Positions 50,722 to 61,461 of a DNA stretch of 64,000 bases are shown piece after piece; the stretch's first letter is position 1; each line of letters starts with the position of its first letter. The notes beneath the pieces are model-generated. The model saw nothing but the letters and a program-made list of their open reading frames with translations. It was not told the origin of the DNA and ran no database searches. The translations under genes were made by a program, and so were the position numbers. This DNA is from Deinococcus soli (ex Cha et al. 2016) (GTDB taxonomy: Bacteria; Deinococcota; Deinococci; Deinococcales; Deinococcaceae). The stretch lies in NCBI RefSeq assembly GCF_001007995.1, contig NZ_CP011389.1, forward strand, positions 2,642,501 to 2,706,500, read 5' to 3'.

Positions 50722-51180
50722 TTACTGGGGTTTCCGGGACACCCGGTACCTCCACGAAATCTGCTCCACCGGGGCCGGGCGCGTCTCGATCAGGTGTGCC
50801 GTTCCGAAGGGCCGGGCGATGCCGAGACGTCCAAACCCGGTGTCTCCAACGAACAGATCGTAGGTGTGCAGCGCGTCCTGAGCCTGATCCAGGGTCAGCC
50901 GGAAGTAGACGGGAGTCAGGCCAGGGTCGATCAGGAGAATGGCCCAGCCATAGAGTTCTGCCGCGTTCGCCGCCAGCGTGCGGACGCTGGTGAGCAGGGT
51001 GCCGTCCAGGTATTCCCCTTCCCACACTGGGTACGTTTCGCGTAGCAGTTGCGGAATGCAGTACGTCAGGTCGTCCTGGAGACTGATGGACAGTTCCGGG
51101 GACACTTCTGAACCGGTCTGGGTCTGGCCGAGCAGTTCACGCAGGTGGGCTGCGAGCCGGGATTCGAGTGTCTGGGACAT
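50722..51180 (-). CDS. Hypothetical protein, 152 residues
   Basis: Cytoplasmic. N-terminal helix SRLAAHLRELLGQTQTG, then SISLQDDLTYCIPQLLRETYPVWEG, a VRTLAANAAELYGWAILLIDP segment and a C-terminal strand QISWRYRVSRK. No family recognised. A GGAG is 7 nt before the ATG and CATAAT (minus strand, ~51198-51203) is a plausible -10. Lies just downstream of the 491-residue membrane protein gene on the same strand with an 18-bp gap. Confidence 0.68.
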   Translation of the reverse strand: MSQTLESRLAAHLRELLGQTQTGSEVSPELSISLQDDLTYCIPQLLRETYPVWEGEYLDGTLLTSVRTLAANAAELYGWAILLIDPGLTPVYFRLTLDQAQDALHTYDLFVGDTGFGRLGIARPFGTAHLIETRPAPVEQISWRYRVSRKPQ

Positions 51181-51198
51181 TGGACGCTCCGGGCGCCA

Positions 51199-52674
51199 TT
51201 ATGCCGTGGCCGGGGCGAGCCAGCGGGCGCGGGGCAGGAGCAGGAGGAGCAGTGTGGCGGCCAGGACCGTGAGGATCAGTCCGGCGTGGCCGCCGGTCAG
51301 GAATGCCAGGGGCAGCGCGGCGCAGGCGAGCAGGGGCAGCAGGGGCGTGCGGGCCTGTCTGGGACCGCCGAGGATCACCCAGGCGAGAACCGCGCCCAGG
51401 AGGCTGCCGAGGACCTCGGCGGGCAGGAGGGGCAGGTACGCGGTCAGCACGCCGCCGAGGGTGAATCCCAGCGCGAGGCCCAGCAGCGCGCCGCCGAGCG
51501 TGAGGGGAGAGAGGGGTGTGCGGCGCGTGACGGCCCACAGTGGAATCAGCAGAGAGGCGAGGACCACGGCGAGGCCCTGAGCGAGGTGCACCTTGGTGAG
51601 GGTCTCGCGGACGCTACCCTGTGTGAAGACCACGGCGACGTCCTGCGCGGTCACGGCGTTCTTCAGCTGCCAGCGCAGCGTGGCGGGGCCGCCCAGCGTG
51701 GGTCGGGTCTGGCTGGTGGGGAACAGCGAGTACCGCTGGAACTTGGCGGGGCGGTCGGCGGTGACGGTCACGTCGAGATCCCTGATGGCCTCGCGGCGGC
51801 TGAGCTGGTAACTCCAGGCGCGCGAGCCCTGGTGCGCGTACGCGACCTGCACGTCCACGCTGCCCCCGGCGGGCACCTGCCCTTCCCAGACGCTGCCGCT
51901 GAGGAGATCGCTGGCGCTGAGGGCCTGTCCGTTCACGGTCAGGGTGAAGCCGCTGAGGGTGCCGCTCCCGCCGGGCAGCGGGAACGCGAAGCGCAGCGTG
52001 GCGGGCGTGCTCAGCGGGTTGCGGAAGCGGTAGCTGGCCTGGAAGGCGGCGGTGTAGTACGTGCCGCGTCCCCCGGCGGGCTCCACGAAGCGCAGGTCGG
52101 CGCGGACGACGCCGCGGTCGAAGTCCAGCGGACGCTGCGACTGCATGACAACTTCTCGCGTGTACCGCAGGCCCTCGGGCGTCCGGGTGAAGTTCTCGCG
52201 CAGGTCCTGCACGGTGTCGCCGGGGCTCCCCAGGTAAGGCAGCAGGCTGTCCAGGCTGTTGTCCACGCGGATGCTGGTGGCGACGTCGCTGGGCAGCAGG
52301 AGGCTGCGGGTGTACGTGCGGCTCTCGAGGAGGGCGGCGCTGGGCGCGACCTGCACGGTCTGTCCGCCGTCGGGGTCGGCGGCGTTGGCGTAGCGGGCGT
52401 TCTGCTGCGCGGCGATGCGGGCGTCCACGGCGCGGCGCGACACGTTCAGCGTGACCAGCGCCCCGCCCAGCAGGAGCGCGGCCAGCGCCCACCCGCCGAG
52501 CTGCGGCGCGCGGGTGCCCAGCCCGTGCAGCGCGCGGCGGGCGCGGTCCCGGTCGATCAGGGCGAGGCCCCCGAGGGCCAGCGCGAGCACGGCCAGGACG
52601 AGGGCAGTGGGCAGGGCGAGGTCGAGCAGGGCGCGCAGCGCGCCGAGCAGGACGGTCAGGGCGGTCTGAACCAT
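51199..52674 (-). CDS. Multi-pass membrane protein with large extracytoplasmic domain
   Basis: 491 residues. Two N-terminal transmembrane helices (~10-35 and 56-78), a ~280-residue beta-rich extracytoplasmic region (YYTAAFQASYRFRNPLSTPA, GTLSGFTLTVNGQAL, VDVQVAYAHQGSRAW), then about five closely packed helices to the C-terminus. Topology resembles CreD-like inner membrane proteins, but no motif confirms that. GGAGG lies 4 nt before the ATG at 52674. The 250 bp upstream to the divergent kinase gene show no gene. Confidence 0.78.
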   Translation of the reverse strand: MVQTALTVLLGALRALLDLALPTALVLAVLALALGGLALIDRDRARRALHGLGTRAPQLGGWALAALLLGGALVTLNVSRRAVDARIAAQQNARYANAADPDGGQTVQVAPSAALLESRTYTRSLLLPSDVATSIRVDNSLDSLLPYLGSPGDTVQDLRENFTRTPEGLRYTREVVMQSQRPLDFDRGVVRADLRFVEPAGGRGTYYTAAFQASYRFRNPLSTPATLRFAFPLPGGSGTLSGFTLTVNGQALSASDLLSGSVWEGQVPAGGSVDVQVAYAHQGSRAWSYQLSRREAIRDLDVTVTADRPAKFQRYSLFPTSQTRPTLGGPATLRWQLKNAVTAQDVAVVFTQGSVRETLTKVHLAQGLAVVLASLLIPLWAVTRRTPLSPLTLGGALLGLALGFTLGGVLTAYLPLLPAEVLGSLLGAVLAWVILGGPRQARTPLLPLLACAALPLAFLTGGHAGLILTVLAATLLLLLLPRARWLAPATA

Positions 52675-52926
52675 GGGGCCTCCGGGGCTCCGGTGGACGG
52701 GTCCAGACCGGACCGGTTCACCCGGGCAGAGCGGGAAGGAGCGACGACGGGTCTGGACGCGGAGCTGGAAGACCGGTGGGGGGGCGGTGGTCCAGCGCAA
52801 CAGACGGACGCCGACTGAAGGTGGGGAAGAGGTTGTGGTGGATGATGCTCCCCGGAGTACACCACTCACGGCCTTCGTGAAGCGTCCCTCTTTGGTTGCA
52901 GGGATCGGCGCGGGGCACGATGGAGC

Positions 52927-53817
52927 ATGACGCTCCTCGACCTGCCTGTCCGGCCCCTGACCCCGCTGCTGGAGATGCACCTGGGCGCGGGCATCCGCGC
53001 GGCGCAGCGGCTGCACGGCGGGGACATCAGCGACACGTTCCGGCTGGACACCACGCGCGGTCCCTTTGTCCTGAAGACCTCGCCGCAGAAGGCGGGCCGC
53101 CGCCTACCGGACGGGTTCTACGCGGCCGAGGCGCACGGCCTGGGCCTGCTGCGCCCGGCGCCGCTGGTCACGCCGGACGTCATCGCGCACGGCAGCGGTC
53201 CCGCCGGGCAGCCGTACCTGCTGCTGTCCTGGCTGCCGCCCGGCGAGGACACGCCCGCCGCGCAGGACGCCCTGGGGCGCGGCCTCGCGGCGCTGCACGC
53301 CCGTCCGGCCCCGGGCTTCGGGGGGCTGCCGGACAACTATTTCGCGTCCCTGCCGCAGCGCAACCCGCCCGCCGCGAGTGCCGCCGGGTTCTTCTGGACG
53401 GCGCGGCTGGAGCCGCTGCTGACCCGCGAGCGGCTGCACCTGACCCCCCGCGACCGGGCGGGCTTCGACACGCTGCGTGAGCGGCTGCCAGACCTGGTCC
53501 CGCCTGAGCCGCCTGCACTGGTCCACGGCGACCTGTGGCACGGGAACGTGCACTACACGCCGCGCGGCCCGGCCCTGATCGACCCGGCGGTGGGGTTCAG
53601 TCACCGCGAGGTGGACGTGGCGGCCCTGCGGCTGTTCGGCGGCGTGCCCCGACGGGTCTTCCAGGCGTACCACGAGGCGTACCCGCTGGCGGACGGCTGG
53701 AAGGCGCGCGCGGCGCTGTGGAACCTGTACCCGCTGCTGGCGCACCTGCTGCTGTTCGGCGAGGGGTACCTGGGCCGCACGCGCGAGGCGCTGCACGCGG
53801 CCCTCAATCCACGTTAG
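52927..53817 (+). CDS. Fructosamine kinase family protein
   Basis: 296 residues, aminoglycoside-phosphotransferase fold. [21 protein letters not shown] holds the ATP-binding Lys, [13 protein letters not shown] is the catalytic loop (Asp and Asn) and [23 protein letters not shown] is the metal-binding and family-specific motif of fructosamine/ketosamine 3-kinases. Would deglycate proteins or phosphorylate small ketosamines. CACGAT 5 nt upstream is a weak -10. Confidence 0.9.
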   Translation: MTLLDLPVRPLTPLLEMHLGAGIRAAQRLHGGDISDTFRLDTTRGPFVLKTSPQKAGRRLPDGFYAAEAHGLGLLRPAPLVTPDVIAHGSGPAGQPYLLLSWLPPGEDTPAAQDALGRGLAALHARPAPGFGGLPDNYFASLPQRNPPAASAAGFFWTARLEPLLTRERLHLTPRDRAGFDTLRERLPDLVPPEPPALVHGDLWHGNVHYTPRGPALIDPAVGFSHREVDVAALRLFGGVPRRVFQAYHEAYPLADGWKARAALWNLYPLLAHLLLFGEGYLGRTREALHAALNPR

Positions 53818-53821
53818 GTAG

Positions 53822-53870
53822 GTTTTGCAAACCGGTTGATTTATCAAAGCAGAAGGGGCACACTACGGAC
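53822..53870 (+). promoter_or_regulatory. Promoter and palindromes upstream of the VOC gene
   Basis: TTGATT (53836-53841), 17 bp, CACACT (53859-53864), then 6 nt to the ATG: a full sigma-A-type promoter with leaderless spacing. TTGATTTATCAA (53836-53847) is a palindrome on the -35, and GGTTTTGCAAACC (53820-53832) is another just upstream. Both are candidate operators, for example for a MarR/HxlR-type redox or electrophile sensor, which is speculative. Confidence 0.65.
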
Positions 53871-54731
53871 ATGACCACCACCTCCGTCCTGCCCGCCAGT
53901 ACCCACGTCGGCGCCGTGCACCTGAACGTCCGCGACCTGAACGGCACCGCCGCGTTCTACGCCACCCTGCTGGGCCTGAATGCCGCGACCCAGACCGACA
54001 CCGACGTCATTCTGGCCGCGCAGGGCAGGCCGCTGCTGCACCTGCACGCCGCGCCGGACCTGCCGCGCGCGCCCGTCAGCCGACCCGGCCTGTACCACAC
54101 CGCCTTCCTGCTCCCCACCCGCGCCGACCTGGGCCGCTGGCTGGCGCACGCCGCGCGGCTGGGCCTGCGGATCGGCAGCGGCGACCACCTCGTCAGCGAG
54201 GCCTTCTACCTCAGCGACCCCGAAGGGAACGGGATCGAGGTCTACGCCGACCGCCCGCGCGACACCTGGACGTGGCGGGACGGCCAGGTGCAGATGGACA
54301 CGAAAGCCGTGGACGCCGCTGCCGTCCTCGCGTCCGCCGGGATCGACCCTGCCACGCTGGACGGCGCGCACCCCTTCACCGCGCCGCAGGACACGACCGT
54401 CGGGCACGTGCACCTGAAGGTCGGCAGCGCCGCGCAGGCCGCCCGCTGGTACGCCGACACGCTGGGCCTGGACGTCGTCGCCGACCTGGGCAGCGCCGCG
54501 TTCCTGTCGTGGGGCGGATACCACCACCACGTCGGCCTGAACGAATGGCACAGCGCCGGGCAGCCCGCGCCGAGCACCCCCGCCGCCGGACTGGCCGGCG
54601 TGACCTTCCACACCCCCGACCTGGGCACCCTACGCACGCACCTCGCGGGCCGCGCGGACATGCAGGACGCGGGCGACCACCTGACCCTGCGCGATCCCTG
54701 GGGCAACCGCGTGACCGTCGCCCAGCGCTGA
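53871..54731 (+). CDS. VOC family protein, CatE-like two-domain dioxygenase/glyoxalase
   Basis: 286 residues, two tandem vicinal-oxygen-chelate modules. Module 1 (~12-125): [18 protein letters not shown] to [15 protein letters not shown]. Module 2 (~165-285): [30 protein letters not shown] and [14 protein letters not shown]. His and Glu metal ligands are visible in both. Length and the [10 protein letters not shown] block match the CatE-like (YfiE) catechol-2,3-dioxygenase family. Substrate unconfirmed. Confidence 0.88.
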   Translation: MTTTSVLPASTHVGAVHLNVRDLNGTAAFYATLLGLNAATQTDTDVILAAQGRPLLHLHAAPDLPRAPVSRPGLYHTAFLLPTRADLGRWLAHAARLGLRIGSGDHLVSEAFYLSDPEGNGIEVYADRPRDTWTWRDGQVQMDTKAVDAAAVLASAGIDPATLDGAHPFTAPQDTTVGHVHLKVGSAAQAARWYADTLGLDVVADLGSAAFLSWGGYHHHVGLNEWHSAGQPAPSTPAAGLAGVTFHTPDLGTLRTHLAGRADMQDAGDHLTLRDPWGNRVTVAQR

Positions 54732-54747
54732 TTCTGTACGCTGGGGC

Positions 54748-55602
54748 ATGCGCGCCCACCACCGAACCCTGCTCCTGGCCGGCCTGCTGACCCTGATCCC
54801 CGGCACCGCGCAGGCCGCCGCGCCCGCCGGACTGCACCCCGTCCTGGCCACGCTGCCCGGCAGCGGCGGCACGTACCTGCTGGGCGGCTGGCAGGACGGA
54901 CGCTGGCTCTCTGACGCCCAGACCCGCACCCGCATGGCCACCTGGGCGACGTACACCCGCTTCGCCCCCGGGTCGGCCCCCACGCGCGTGCAGGGAGGCC
55001 GCCCCACCTCACTGGGTGAACCGTGCGAGGTCACCTTCGAGGTCAAGGTCACGCCCGCCCGCGAGGGACTGGCCGTCCTCGCCTCGGCCCGGCTGAACGC
55101 CCAGCCGCGCCCCGTCACGGTCCTCCCCACCCGCAACGCCACGTACGAGACCGCCGTGCGGGCCGAACTGAAACGGCGGGGCCTGCCGAATCCACAGGTG
55201 ACCCTCACCCGCCTGATCCGCGCCGACCTGGACGGCAACGGCACCCAGGAAGTCATCATCGAGGCCCGCCACTTCCAGAACGGCCGGGACGACTTCCCCC
55301 CGCCCGTCGGGCAGCCCGGCGACTACAGCCTCCTGCTGCTGCGCGCCGTGGTGGGCGGGAAGGTCGTGACCACCGTCCTGGGCGAACACATCGCGCCCCA
55401 GACCCCCTGGGATTCCGGCAGCAGTGACCCCATGCCCATGGCGACCCTGCACCGGCTGGCGGGCGTGGCCGACCTGAACGGCGACGGCCGCATGGAACTC
55501 GTCCTGTACGGCGCGTACTACGAGGGCTCGGGCTTCAGCGTGCAGCAGTGGACGCCCGCCGGACTGAAGGGCACGCCGTTGGAAAGTGGCTGCGGCGTGT
55601 AA
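54748..55602 (+). CDS. Secreted protein with calcium-loop-like motifs
   Basis: 284 residues. Signal peptide LLLAGLLTLIPGTAQAA. Two DxDGNG-type loops, DLDGNGTQEVIIEA and DLNGDGRMELVLYG, as in FG-GAP/VCBS-like repeats, sit in a beta-rich C-terminal half. No enzyme motif. ATG 5 nt after TACGCT (54737-54742). Confidence 0.78.
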   Translation: MRAHHRTLLLAGLLTLIPGTAQAAAPAGLHPVLATLPGSGGTYLLGGWQDGRWLSDAQTRTRMATWATYTRFAPGSAPTRVQGGRPTSLGEPCEVTFEVKVTPAREGLAVLASARLNAQPRPVTVLPTRNATYETAVRAELKRRGLPNPQVTLTRLIRADLDGNGTQEVIIEARHFQNGRDDFPPPVGQPGDYSLLLLRAVVGGKVVTTVLGEHIAPQTPWDSGSSDPMPMATLHRLAGVADLNGDGRMELVLYGAYYEGSGFSVQQWTPAGLKGTPLESGCGV

Positions 55603-55635
55603 AGCCCGTGCGGGCAGGCGCTACACTCGCGCCTG

Positions 55636-55956
55636 ATGAGCGACACGCCCGCCCGCACCCTCGTCGGCCCCGCCGAAGCCCTGCCCGACGGACAGCAGAC
55701 CGCTGTGGATATCGGTGGGGTCAGCGTGGTCGTCGTGAACTTCGAGGGGCAGTTCTACGCCCTGCGGAACAACTGCACCCATAAGGACTTCCCGCTGCTG
55801 GGCGGCGACGTCAGTATGGGCCGCATCACCTGCGAGAAGCACGGCGCGAAATTCGAACTCGCGACCGGGAAGGCCAAGACGCTGCCCGCGGTGAAACCCG
55901 TCAAGCTCTACCGCACGCAGGTCGAGGATGGCCAGCTGTACGTCTCCGAGCTGTAA
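55636..55956 (+). CDS. Rieske [2Fe-2S] ferredoxin-type protein
   Basis: 106 residues. Cluster ligands in CTHKDFPL (Cys-x-His) and CEKHGAKF (Cys-x-x-His), spaced as in small soluble Rieske ferredoxins such as dioxygenase or NirD-like components. Redox partner unknown; the VOC gene 0.9 kb upstream may be unrelated. ATG 8 nt after TACACT (55622-55627). A terminator follows. Confidence 0.93.
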   Translation: MSDTPARTLVGPAEALPDGQQTAVDIGGVSVVVVNFEGQFYALRNNCTHKDFPLLGGDVSMGRITCEKHGAKFELATGKAKTLPAVKPVKLYRTQVEDGQLYVSEL

Positions 55957-55965
55957 CCACACGTC

Positions 55966-56010
55966 AAGAGGGGGAGGCCGTGACCGTCACGGCGTCCCCC
56001 TCTTGCTCTT
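55966..56010. terminator. Rho-independent terminator, bidirectional
   Basis: AAGAGGGGGA / TCCCCCTCTT (55966-55975 and 55995-56004) enclosing CCGTGAC / GTCACGG, then GCTCTT. Serves the Rieske gene and the convergent hydrophilic protein gene. Confidence 0.75.
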
Positions 56011-56014
56011 CAGT

Positions 56015-56530
56015 TCAGAACCCGCGCTCCGTGTCGCCGTGCACCTGACTCTGAAGTTCGGGCGTCTCACCCTCCGGCAGGTCACCGGGCCGCTGGCTGA
56101 CGCGGGGCGGACCCTGCTCGCTGGGCGGCGTATACCCGGGATTCTGATCAATCGCCTCACGGTGGTGCTCCAGAGCAATGGTCGTGGACGCGTTGATGCC
56201 CACGCCCGCCGTCGGGACGATGGTGTCGAGATTCTCGCCGCCCAGCCCGGCCACCGTCTGTGCCCCGGCGAACTCGGCGTCCTGCGGCGTGTGCTCCATG
56301 GCCTCCACGTCGCGCGTGGCGAGATGATCGAACTGCCCGGTCACCTCCTTGGCACTGTGCACCTCGACCGGCTGGTACTTGCCCTGATCGGCGCTGCCCA
56401 CGCGGTCCCCGGCAGGCGTGGTCGTGTACGCCGCCTGATGGTCGTCCTTCCGGTCGGGCGTGTCGAAGCCGGTCTGCGCGCCGTGCTCGCCCGTCCGCTG
56501 CGGGTTGCTGTGATCATCGTGATTGGTCAT
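56015..56530 (-). CDS. Hydrophilic, probably disordered protein
   Basis: 171 residues without Cys or Trp, rich in Asp, Glu, Gln, His, Thr, Gly. N-terminus MTNHDDHSNPQRTGEHGAQT, and C-terminus EGETPELQSQVHGDTERGF. A short ordered stretch may lie at GLGGENLDTIVPTAGVGINAS. Highly hydrophilic proteins are linked to desiccation tolerance in several bacteria, but no LEA motif is seen, so function is open. Start at 56530; CAGACT 6 nt upstream. Confidence 0.68.
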   Translation of the reverse strand: MTNHDDHSNPQRTGEHGAQTGFDTPDRKDDHQAAYTTTPAGDRVGSADQGKYQPVEVHSAKEVTGQFDHLATRDVEAMEHTPQDAEFAGAQTVAGLGGENLDTIVPTAGVGINASTTIALEHHREAIDQNPGYTPPSEQGPPRVSQRPGDLPEGETPELQSQVHGDTERGF

Positions 56531-56681
56531 GCAACCAGTCTGCGGCGCCCGCCCAGCTGCCGCCTTCCGGCTTTCTTGAGCCACTCCCGCACAACCGTTC
56601 ATCGCGCCGCGCCCGCGTCGGCTACGGCCACGCTCCGGGCCGACGCCGCCCACCCGGGTGACAGCGCGGTCAGGAGCGCGG

Positions 56682-57383
56682 TCAGGTAGGCAGCAGTCCC
56701 CCCAGCGCGTCGGCCAGCGCCGCGTGCCCCTCCGCGCGCGCGAAATCCGCGGCGCGGCGACCGTCCGCCGTTACCGCTTCCGCGTCCGCCCCACGCTGAC
56801 GCAGGAACAGCGCGAGCCCCGCGTCGCCGTTCTGCGCAGCGGCCATCAGCGGCGTGAATTCGTCCTGCTGCGTGGCGTTCACGTCCGCGCCCGCCATCAC
56901 CAGCGCCCGCGCCAGCGCCGCGTGCCCACCCGCCACCGCCGAGTGCAGCGGCTGCACCCGCATCGCGTTGCGGCTCACCGCGTTCACGTCCGCGCCGCGC
57001 GACAGCAGCACCTCTGCCACCCCCGCGTGCCCGAAGAACGCCGCGAGGCCCAGCGGACTGAACCCGTCCCCGCTCACGCCGCCCACCAGCGCCGGGTTGG
57101 CGTCCAGTTCGCGCGTCAGGGCCGCCTCGTCCCCCAGCGCCGCCGCCTCGAACACGTTCAGCGGCGCGCCCAGCTCGACCAGCACGCGCGCCATGTCCGC
57201 CCGGCCGTAGTACACCGCGAACAGCACCGGACTCACGCCCATCGGGCTGGGCAGGCCCAGCAGCCCCGCGTCCCCGCCCACCAGGGCGCGCAACAGCGCC
57301 TCGTCCCGCGTCTTGATTGCCAGGAAAAACGCCGCCTCCCGGTCCCCCACGGTCACACCATCACCCGTTACACCATCACTCAT
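56682..57383 (-). CDS. Ankyrin repeat protein
   Basis: 233 residues, about five ankyrin repeats: [61 protein letters not shown] and [20 protein letters not shown] show the TPLxxAxxxGxxxxxxxLL consensus. No signal peptide. ATG overlaps the stop of the serine-hydrolase gene (ATGA), but it also has its own TACCCT 6 nt upstream (minus strand, 57390-57395). Protein partner unknown. Confidence 0.9.
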   Translation of the reverse strand: MSDGVTGDGVTVGDREAAFFLAIKTRDEALLRALVGGDAGLLGLPSPMGVSPVLFAVYYGRADMARVLVELGAPLNVFEAAALGDEAALTRELDANPALVGGVSGDGFSPLGLAAFFGHAGVAEVLLSRGADVNAVSRNAMRVQPLHSAVAGGHAALARALVMAGADVNATQQDEFTPLMAAAQNGDAGLALFLRQRGADAEAVTADGRRAADFARAEGHAALADALGGLLPT

Positions 57384-58807
57384 GCGCCCAGGGTAGAGGC
57401 TCGGGCACTCAACGTGTGGCCCTCGCCGTAATGCGGAGCGCACAGATGCACCGTCACGGGCGCATCCGGCGCGGGCCAGCGCACCTCCCAGCGGGCGCCG
57501 TCCCCGATCAGCAGCAGGGTCAGGGCCAGCGTCCCGTCCGCCTGCCAGCCCGCCCGGACGGTCAGGGCGACGGTGGTGCCCCAGGTGTTCAGCGTCTGCT
57601 CCTCCCAGGCGTTCAGGGTGAAGCGGACCGTGTTCGGCACCCGCCCGTCGAGGATCAGCGTGCCGCGTTCGCTCGTGACGGTCAGGGTCGCGGCCTCCCA
57701 CCCCTCGTCGTTCGGGCTGAAGGTGAAGTGCGCCCGCACGTCTCGCAGCGGGGGCGGATCGAGGATCTCCGGAACGTCCAGCATGAGGCCCGCGCAGCGC
57801 ACCCGCAGCGCCTCCGTGTCCGCACCGGGCGACAGGGGAGACTCCTGCGCGTTCCCCAGCAGGTGCGTCCAGGTGTGATCCAGCACCCGCCCCATGTCGC
57901 CCACGCCCGCCGTGACCGCCAGTACCATGTCCTGCTCCGGCATCACCACGCAGAACTGCCCGAACGCGCCGTCCGCGCGGTACGCGCCGTGACGGCAGCG
58001 CCACAGCTGATACCCGTACCCCTGCGCCCAGTCGCTGTTCCCGTCGTCGGGGTTCGTGCCGGGCGGGACGTGCGCGGCACTCATCGCGTCCACCCACGCC
58101 GGAGCCAGCAGCGTCCGCCCCTGCCACACTCCCCGGTTCAGCAGCAGCTGCCCGAACCTCGCCACGTCCCCGGTCCGCAGGTGCAGGCCCCACCCACCCA
58201 GGTTCACGCCCCGCGCGTTGCTGACCCAGTGCGCCCCCCGGAACCCCAGCGGCTCCAGCAGGCGCGGCGTCAGGAAGTCCAGCAGCGTCCCCCCGGTCAC
58301 GCGCTGCACCAGGGCCGACAGCATGAACGACGCGCCACTGCTGTACACGAAGTGCGTCCCCGGCCTGAACGCCACCGGCTGCGCCAGGAACGCCGCTGCC
58401 CAGTCCCCGTCCCCCGCCGCCACCAGTGCGTCCGTCACGTCCGCCGCGTGCCCCGTCCGCATGGTCAGCAGATCCTCGACCCGCATGGCCCGCAGGTGCC
58501 CGTCCACCACCGGCGGCAGGGCGTCCGGGAAGAGGTCCACCACCCGGTCCTCCACACCCAGGCGACCCTCCTGTACCAGCAGCCCCACGCCCACCGCCGC
58601 GAACGCCTTGCTCAGCGAGTACACGTGATGCACCCGCTCCGGCCCGTAAGGGAACCAGTGCCCCCCGGCCACCACCCGCCCCGACCGCCGCAACGTGAAG
58701 CCATGCAGCTCCAGCCCGTCCGCCGCCAGGGCGTCCAGCCACGCCAGCACCGCCCCGGACGGCAGACCCAGCGACTCCGGCGACACCTGAACCATAGAAA
58801 GAGGCAC
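57380..58807 (-). CDS. Serine hydrolase, beta-lactamase / PBP4*-like
   Basis: 475 residues. SxxK motif in [14 protein letters not shown], Tyr motif in [21 protein letters not shown] loop, and a C-terminal ~130-residue beta-rich extension ([19 protein letters not shown]) typical of class-C-like serine hydrolases. No signal peptide, so probably an esterase or amide hydrolase in the cytoplasm. GTG at 58807 is 5 nt after TAGCGT (minus strand, 58813-58818); an ATG four codons later (58795) is the alternative. Coupled to the ankyrin gene. Confidence 0.85.
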   Translation of the reverse strand: MPLSMVQVSPESLGLPSGAVLAWLDALAADGLELHGFTLRRSGRVVAGGHWFPYGPERVHHVYSLSKAFAAVGVGLLVQEGRLGVEDRVVDLFPDALPPVVDGHLRAMRVEDLLTMRTGHAADVTDALVAAGDGDWAAAFLAQPVAFRPGTHFVYSSGASFMLSALVQRVTGGTLLDFLTPRLLEPLGFRGAHWVSNARGVNLGGWGLHLRTGDVARFGQLLLNRGVWQGRTLLAPAWVDAMSAAHVPPGTNPDDGNSDWAQGYGYQLWRCRHGAYRADGAFGQFCVVMPEQDMVLAVTAGVGDMGRVLDHTWTHLLGNAQESPLSPGADTEALRVRCAGLMLDVPEILDPPPLRDVRAHFTFSPNDEGWEAATLTVTSERGTLILDGRVPNTVRFTLNAWEEQTLNTWGTTVALTVRAGWQADGTLALTLLLIGDGARWEVRWPAPDAPVTVHLCAPHYGEGHTLSARASTLGA

Positions 58808-58860
58808 GCCCCACGCTACGGGACGTGCCACGGCGGCGGCATCCGCCAGGTGGCGCAGTG

Positions 58861-58995
58861 TTATATGGACTCCGGTTGAAAGGTTTGCAAAATCTTTCAA
58901 CCCGAGCGGAGCGAGTAGGAGAGAAACGGGTTCCGGTCGTGGAGTTGGCAACCCGGTGTGGTTCCGGGTTGTCAACGAAACAAACGGAATCCGTA

Positions 58996-58998
<3 letters not shown>
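58861..58998 (-). repeat. Palindromic ~135-bp element, copy D
   Basis: The best-preserved copy. On the minus strand it begins TAATACGGATTCCG, the TAA being the stop of the thiolase gene, and ends GGAGTCCATATAA. Internal hairpins GGTTGAAAG..CTTTCAACC and AACCCGG..CCGGGTT; central block GAGTAGGAGAGAAACGGG. Confidence 0.95.
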
Positions 58999-60168
<1,170 letters not shown>

Positions 60169-60238
60169 GCCCGGAGAATAACGGGCGTTCGTTACAGCGG
60201 CGGGTCACCGGAGGGGGAACGGCGGCGTGCATCTCTGC

Positions 60239-60310
60239 TTGACGCTCTACGGTCCAGCGGTCATATTGAAAAACGATAATATCGAAGATCGATAAATCCC
60301 TGGAGGCACC
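60239..60310 (+). promoter_or_regulatory. Sigma-A promoter and double operator of the DUF2975/XRE operon
   Basis: TTGACG (60239-60244), exactly 17 bp, CATATT (60262-60267). Just downstream are two overlapping dyads: CGATA-A-TATCG (60274-60284) and TATCG-AAGAT-CGATA (60280-60294), centred on the likely transcription start. An operator there would block initiation, and the XRE protein encoded last in the operon is the natural candidate. CTGGAGG precedes the ATG at 60311. Confidence 0.8.
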
Positions 60311-60967
60311 ATGCTGACCCCCGCCCGCGCCCAGACCATCCTGTCCTTCACGCTGACCACGCTTGCCGTCCTGATCGCCCTGATGCTGCTGGTCTTCCTG
60401 TGCGGTGCCTTCACGTCCGGTGACAGAACCCAGACCGTGTTCAGCGTGAACATTCCCCTCGACCTCACGCTCAGCCTGCCGGGCGGCCGGTACGACGTCT
60501 CGACCTTCCACCTGCCGCTCGGCGACCTGCCGGGATGGGTCAGACTTGGCTGGCTCGCCGGTTTCACCCTGCTCATGGCGGGCGTGATCGCTCTGCTGTG
60601 GCGTGCCCGGCAGTTCACGCGCCGCCTGCTCAGCGACCCGTTCCATCCAGACAACGCCCGCGACCTGACCCTCGCTGCGCGACTGGCCCTGATCGGGCAG
60701 GTGTTTGCCGCGCCGCAACCCCTGCTGAACGGCTGGATGTTCGCCCGCATCCAACCGCTTGAGGCCCTGCGCCGCCAGCTTCCAGAAGACACCATCGTGC
60801 GCGGCCTCAACACCGACAGCAGCCTGCCCTTCAGCCTGTTCGGCGTGAACCTCACGCCCCTGCTGATCGCCGCGGCCTGCGTGCTGTTCTCGTCCGCCCT
60901 CACCCAGGCGGCGCACATCCGCGAGCAGGAACGCCAGCTGCGCGCCGAACAGGAGCTGACCGTATGA
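60311..60967 (+). CDS. DUF2975 domain membrane protein
   Basis: 218 residues, four predicted transmembrane helices (~12-32, 80-98, 128-145, 178-195) with the DUF2975 element FTRRLLSDPFHPDNARDLTLAARLALIG (the F..N-A..L pattern). Such proteins are regularly encoded with a YozG-type XRE regulator. GGAGG 6 nt upstream of the ATG. First gene of a four-gene operon with ATGA overlaps. Confidence 0.88.
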   Translation: MLTPARAQTILSFTLTTLAVLIALMLLVFLCGAFTSGDRTQTVFSVNIPLDLTLSLPGGRYDVSTFHLPLGDLPGWVRLGWLAGFTLLMAGVIALLWRARQFTRRLLSDPFHPDNARDLTLAARLALIGQVFAAPQPLLNGWMFARIQPLEALRRQLPEDTIVRGLNTDSSLPFSLFGVNLTPLLIAAACVLFSSALTQAAHIREQERQLRAEQELTV

Positions 60968-61461
60968 CCCGATCCCGTCGCCTTCTGAATGCCTTGCTCC
61001 CGTTGCTGATCGTCGCCACCGTGCTGATCCTGACTGTTCTGGGTGTCCTGCTGATTGGGGACCTGCTGGTGCTCTCCTACGGCGACTGGCCGGGCGCCCT
61101 GACGCTCCCCTGGACGGTCGTGACCTTCTCCGGGTACTGGTTCCTGACCCTCGCCCTTGTCGTTGCCTGGCGCAGGGGGCCGCTGTGCAGTCGGGTCAGC
61201 AGTCACCTGTCCCGCGCCGGGCAGTGGTTGTTCTGGAGTCCGCTGCTGCTGATTCCCACGGTGTTGGGCCTCGACCGGTTGCTCACAGTCCGGGGATGGC
61301 ATACGGATTCGAGTCAAATGCACCTGCCGGGCGAGTCTTTCAGCCCGGATGTCCTTCTATCTATGGTGGTGTCCATGGCGCTGCCGCTGCTGCTCATGGC
61401 GCTCTCCGGCTGGCTGGACGAGGGGCGCGCCAGCCTGGACCGCCAGAGGACGACCATATGA
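60964..61461 (+). CDS. Membrane protein in the DUF2975/XRE operon
   Basis: 165 residues, four predicted transmembrane helices. RRLLNALLPLLIVATVLIL opens it and a charged C-terminus (DEGRASLDRQRTTI) closes it. No family recognised, though the topology mirrors its neighbours. ATG overlaps the upstream stop by 4 nt. Confidence 0.8.
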   Translation: MTRSRRLLNALLPLLIVATVLILTVLGVLLIGDLLVLSYGDWPGALTLPWTVVTFSGYWFLTLALVVAWRRGPLCSRVSSHLSRAGQWLFWSPLLLIPTVLGLDRLLTVRGWHTDSSQMHLPGESFSPDVLLSMVVSMALPLLLMALSGWLDEGRASLDRQRTTI

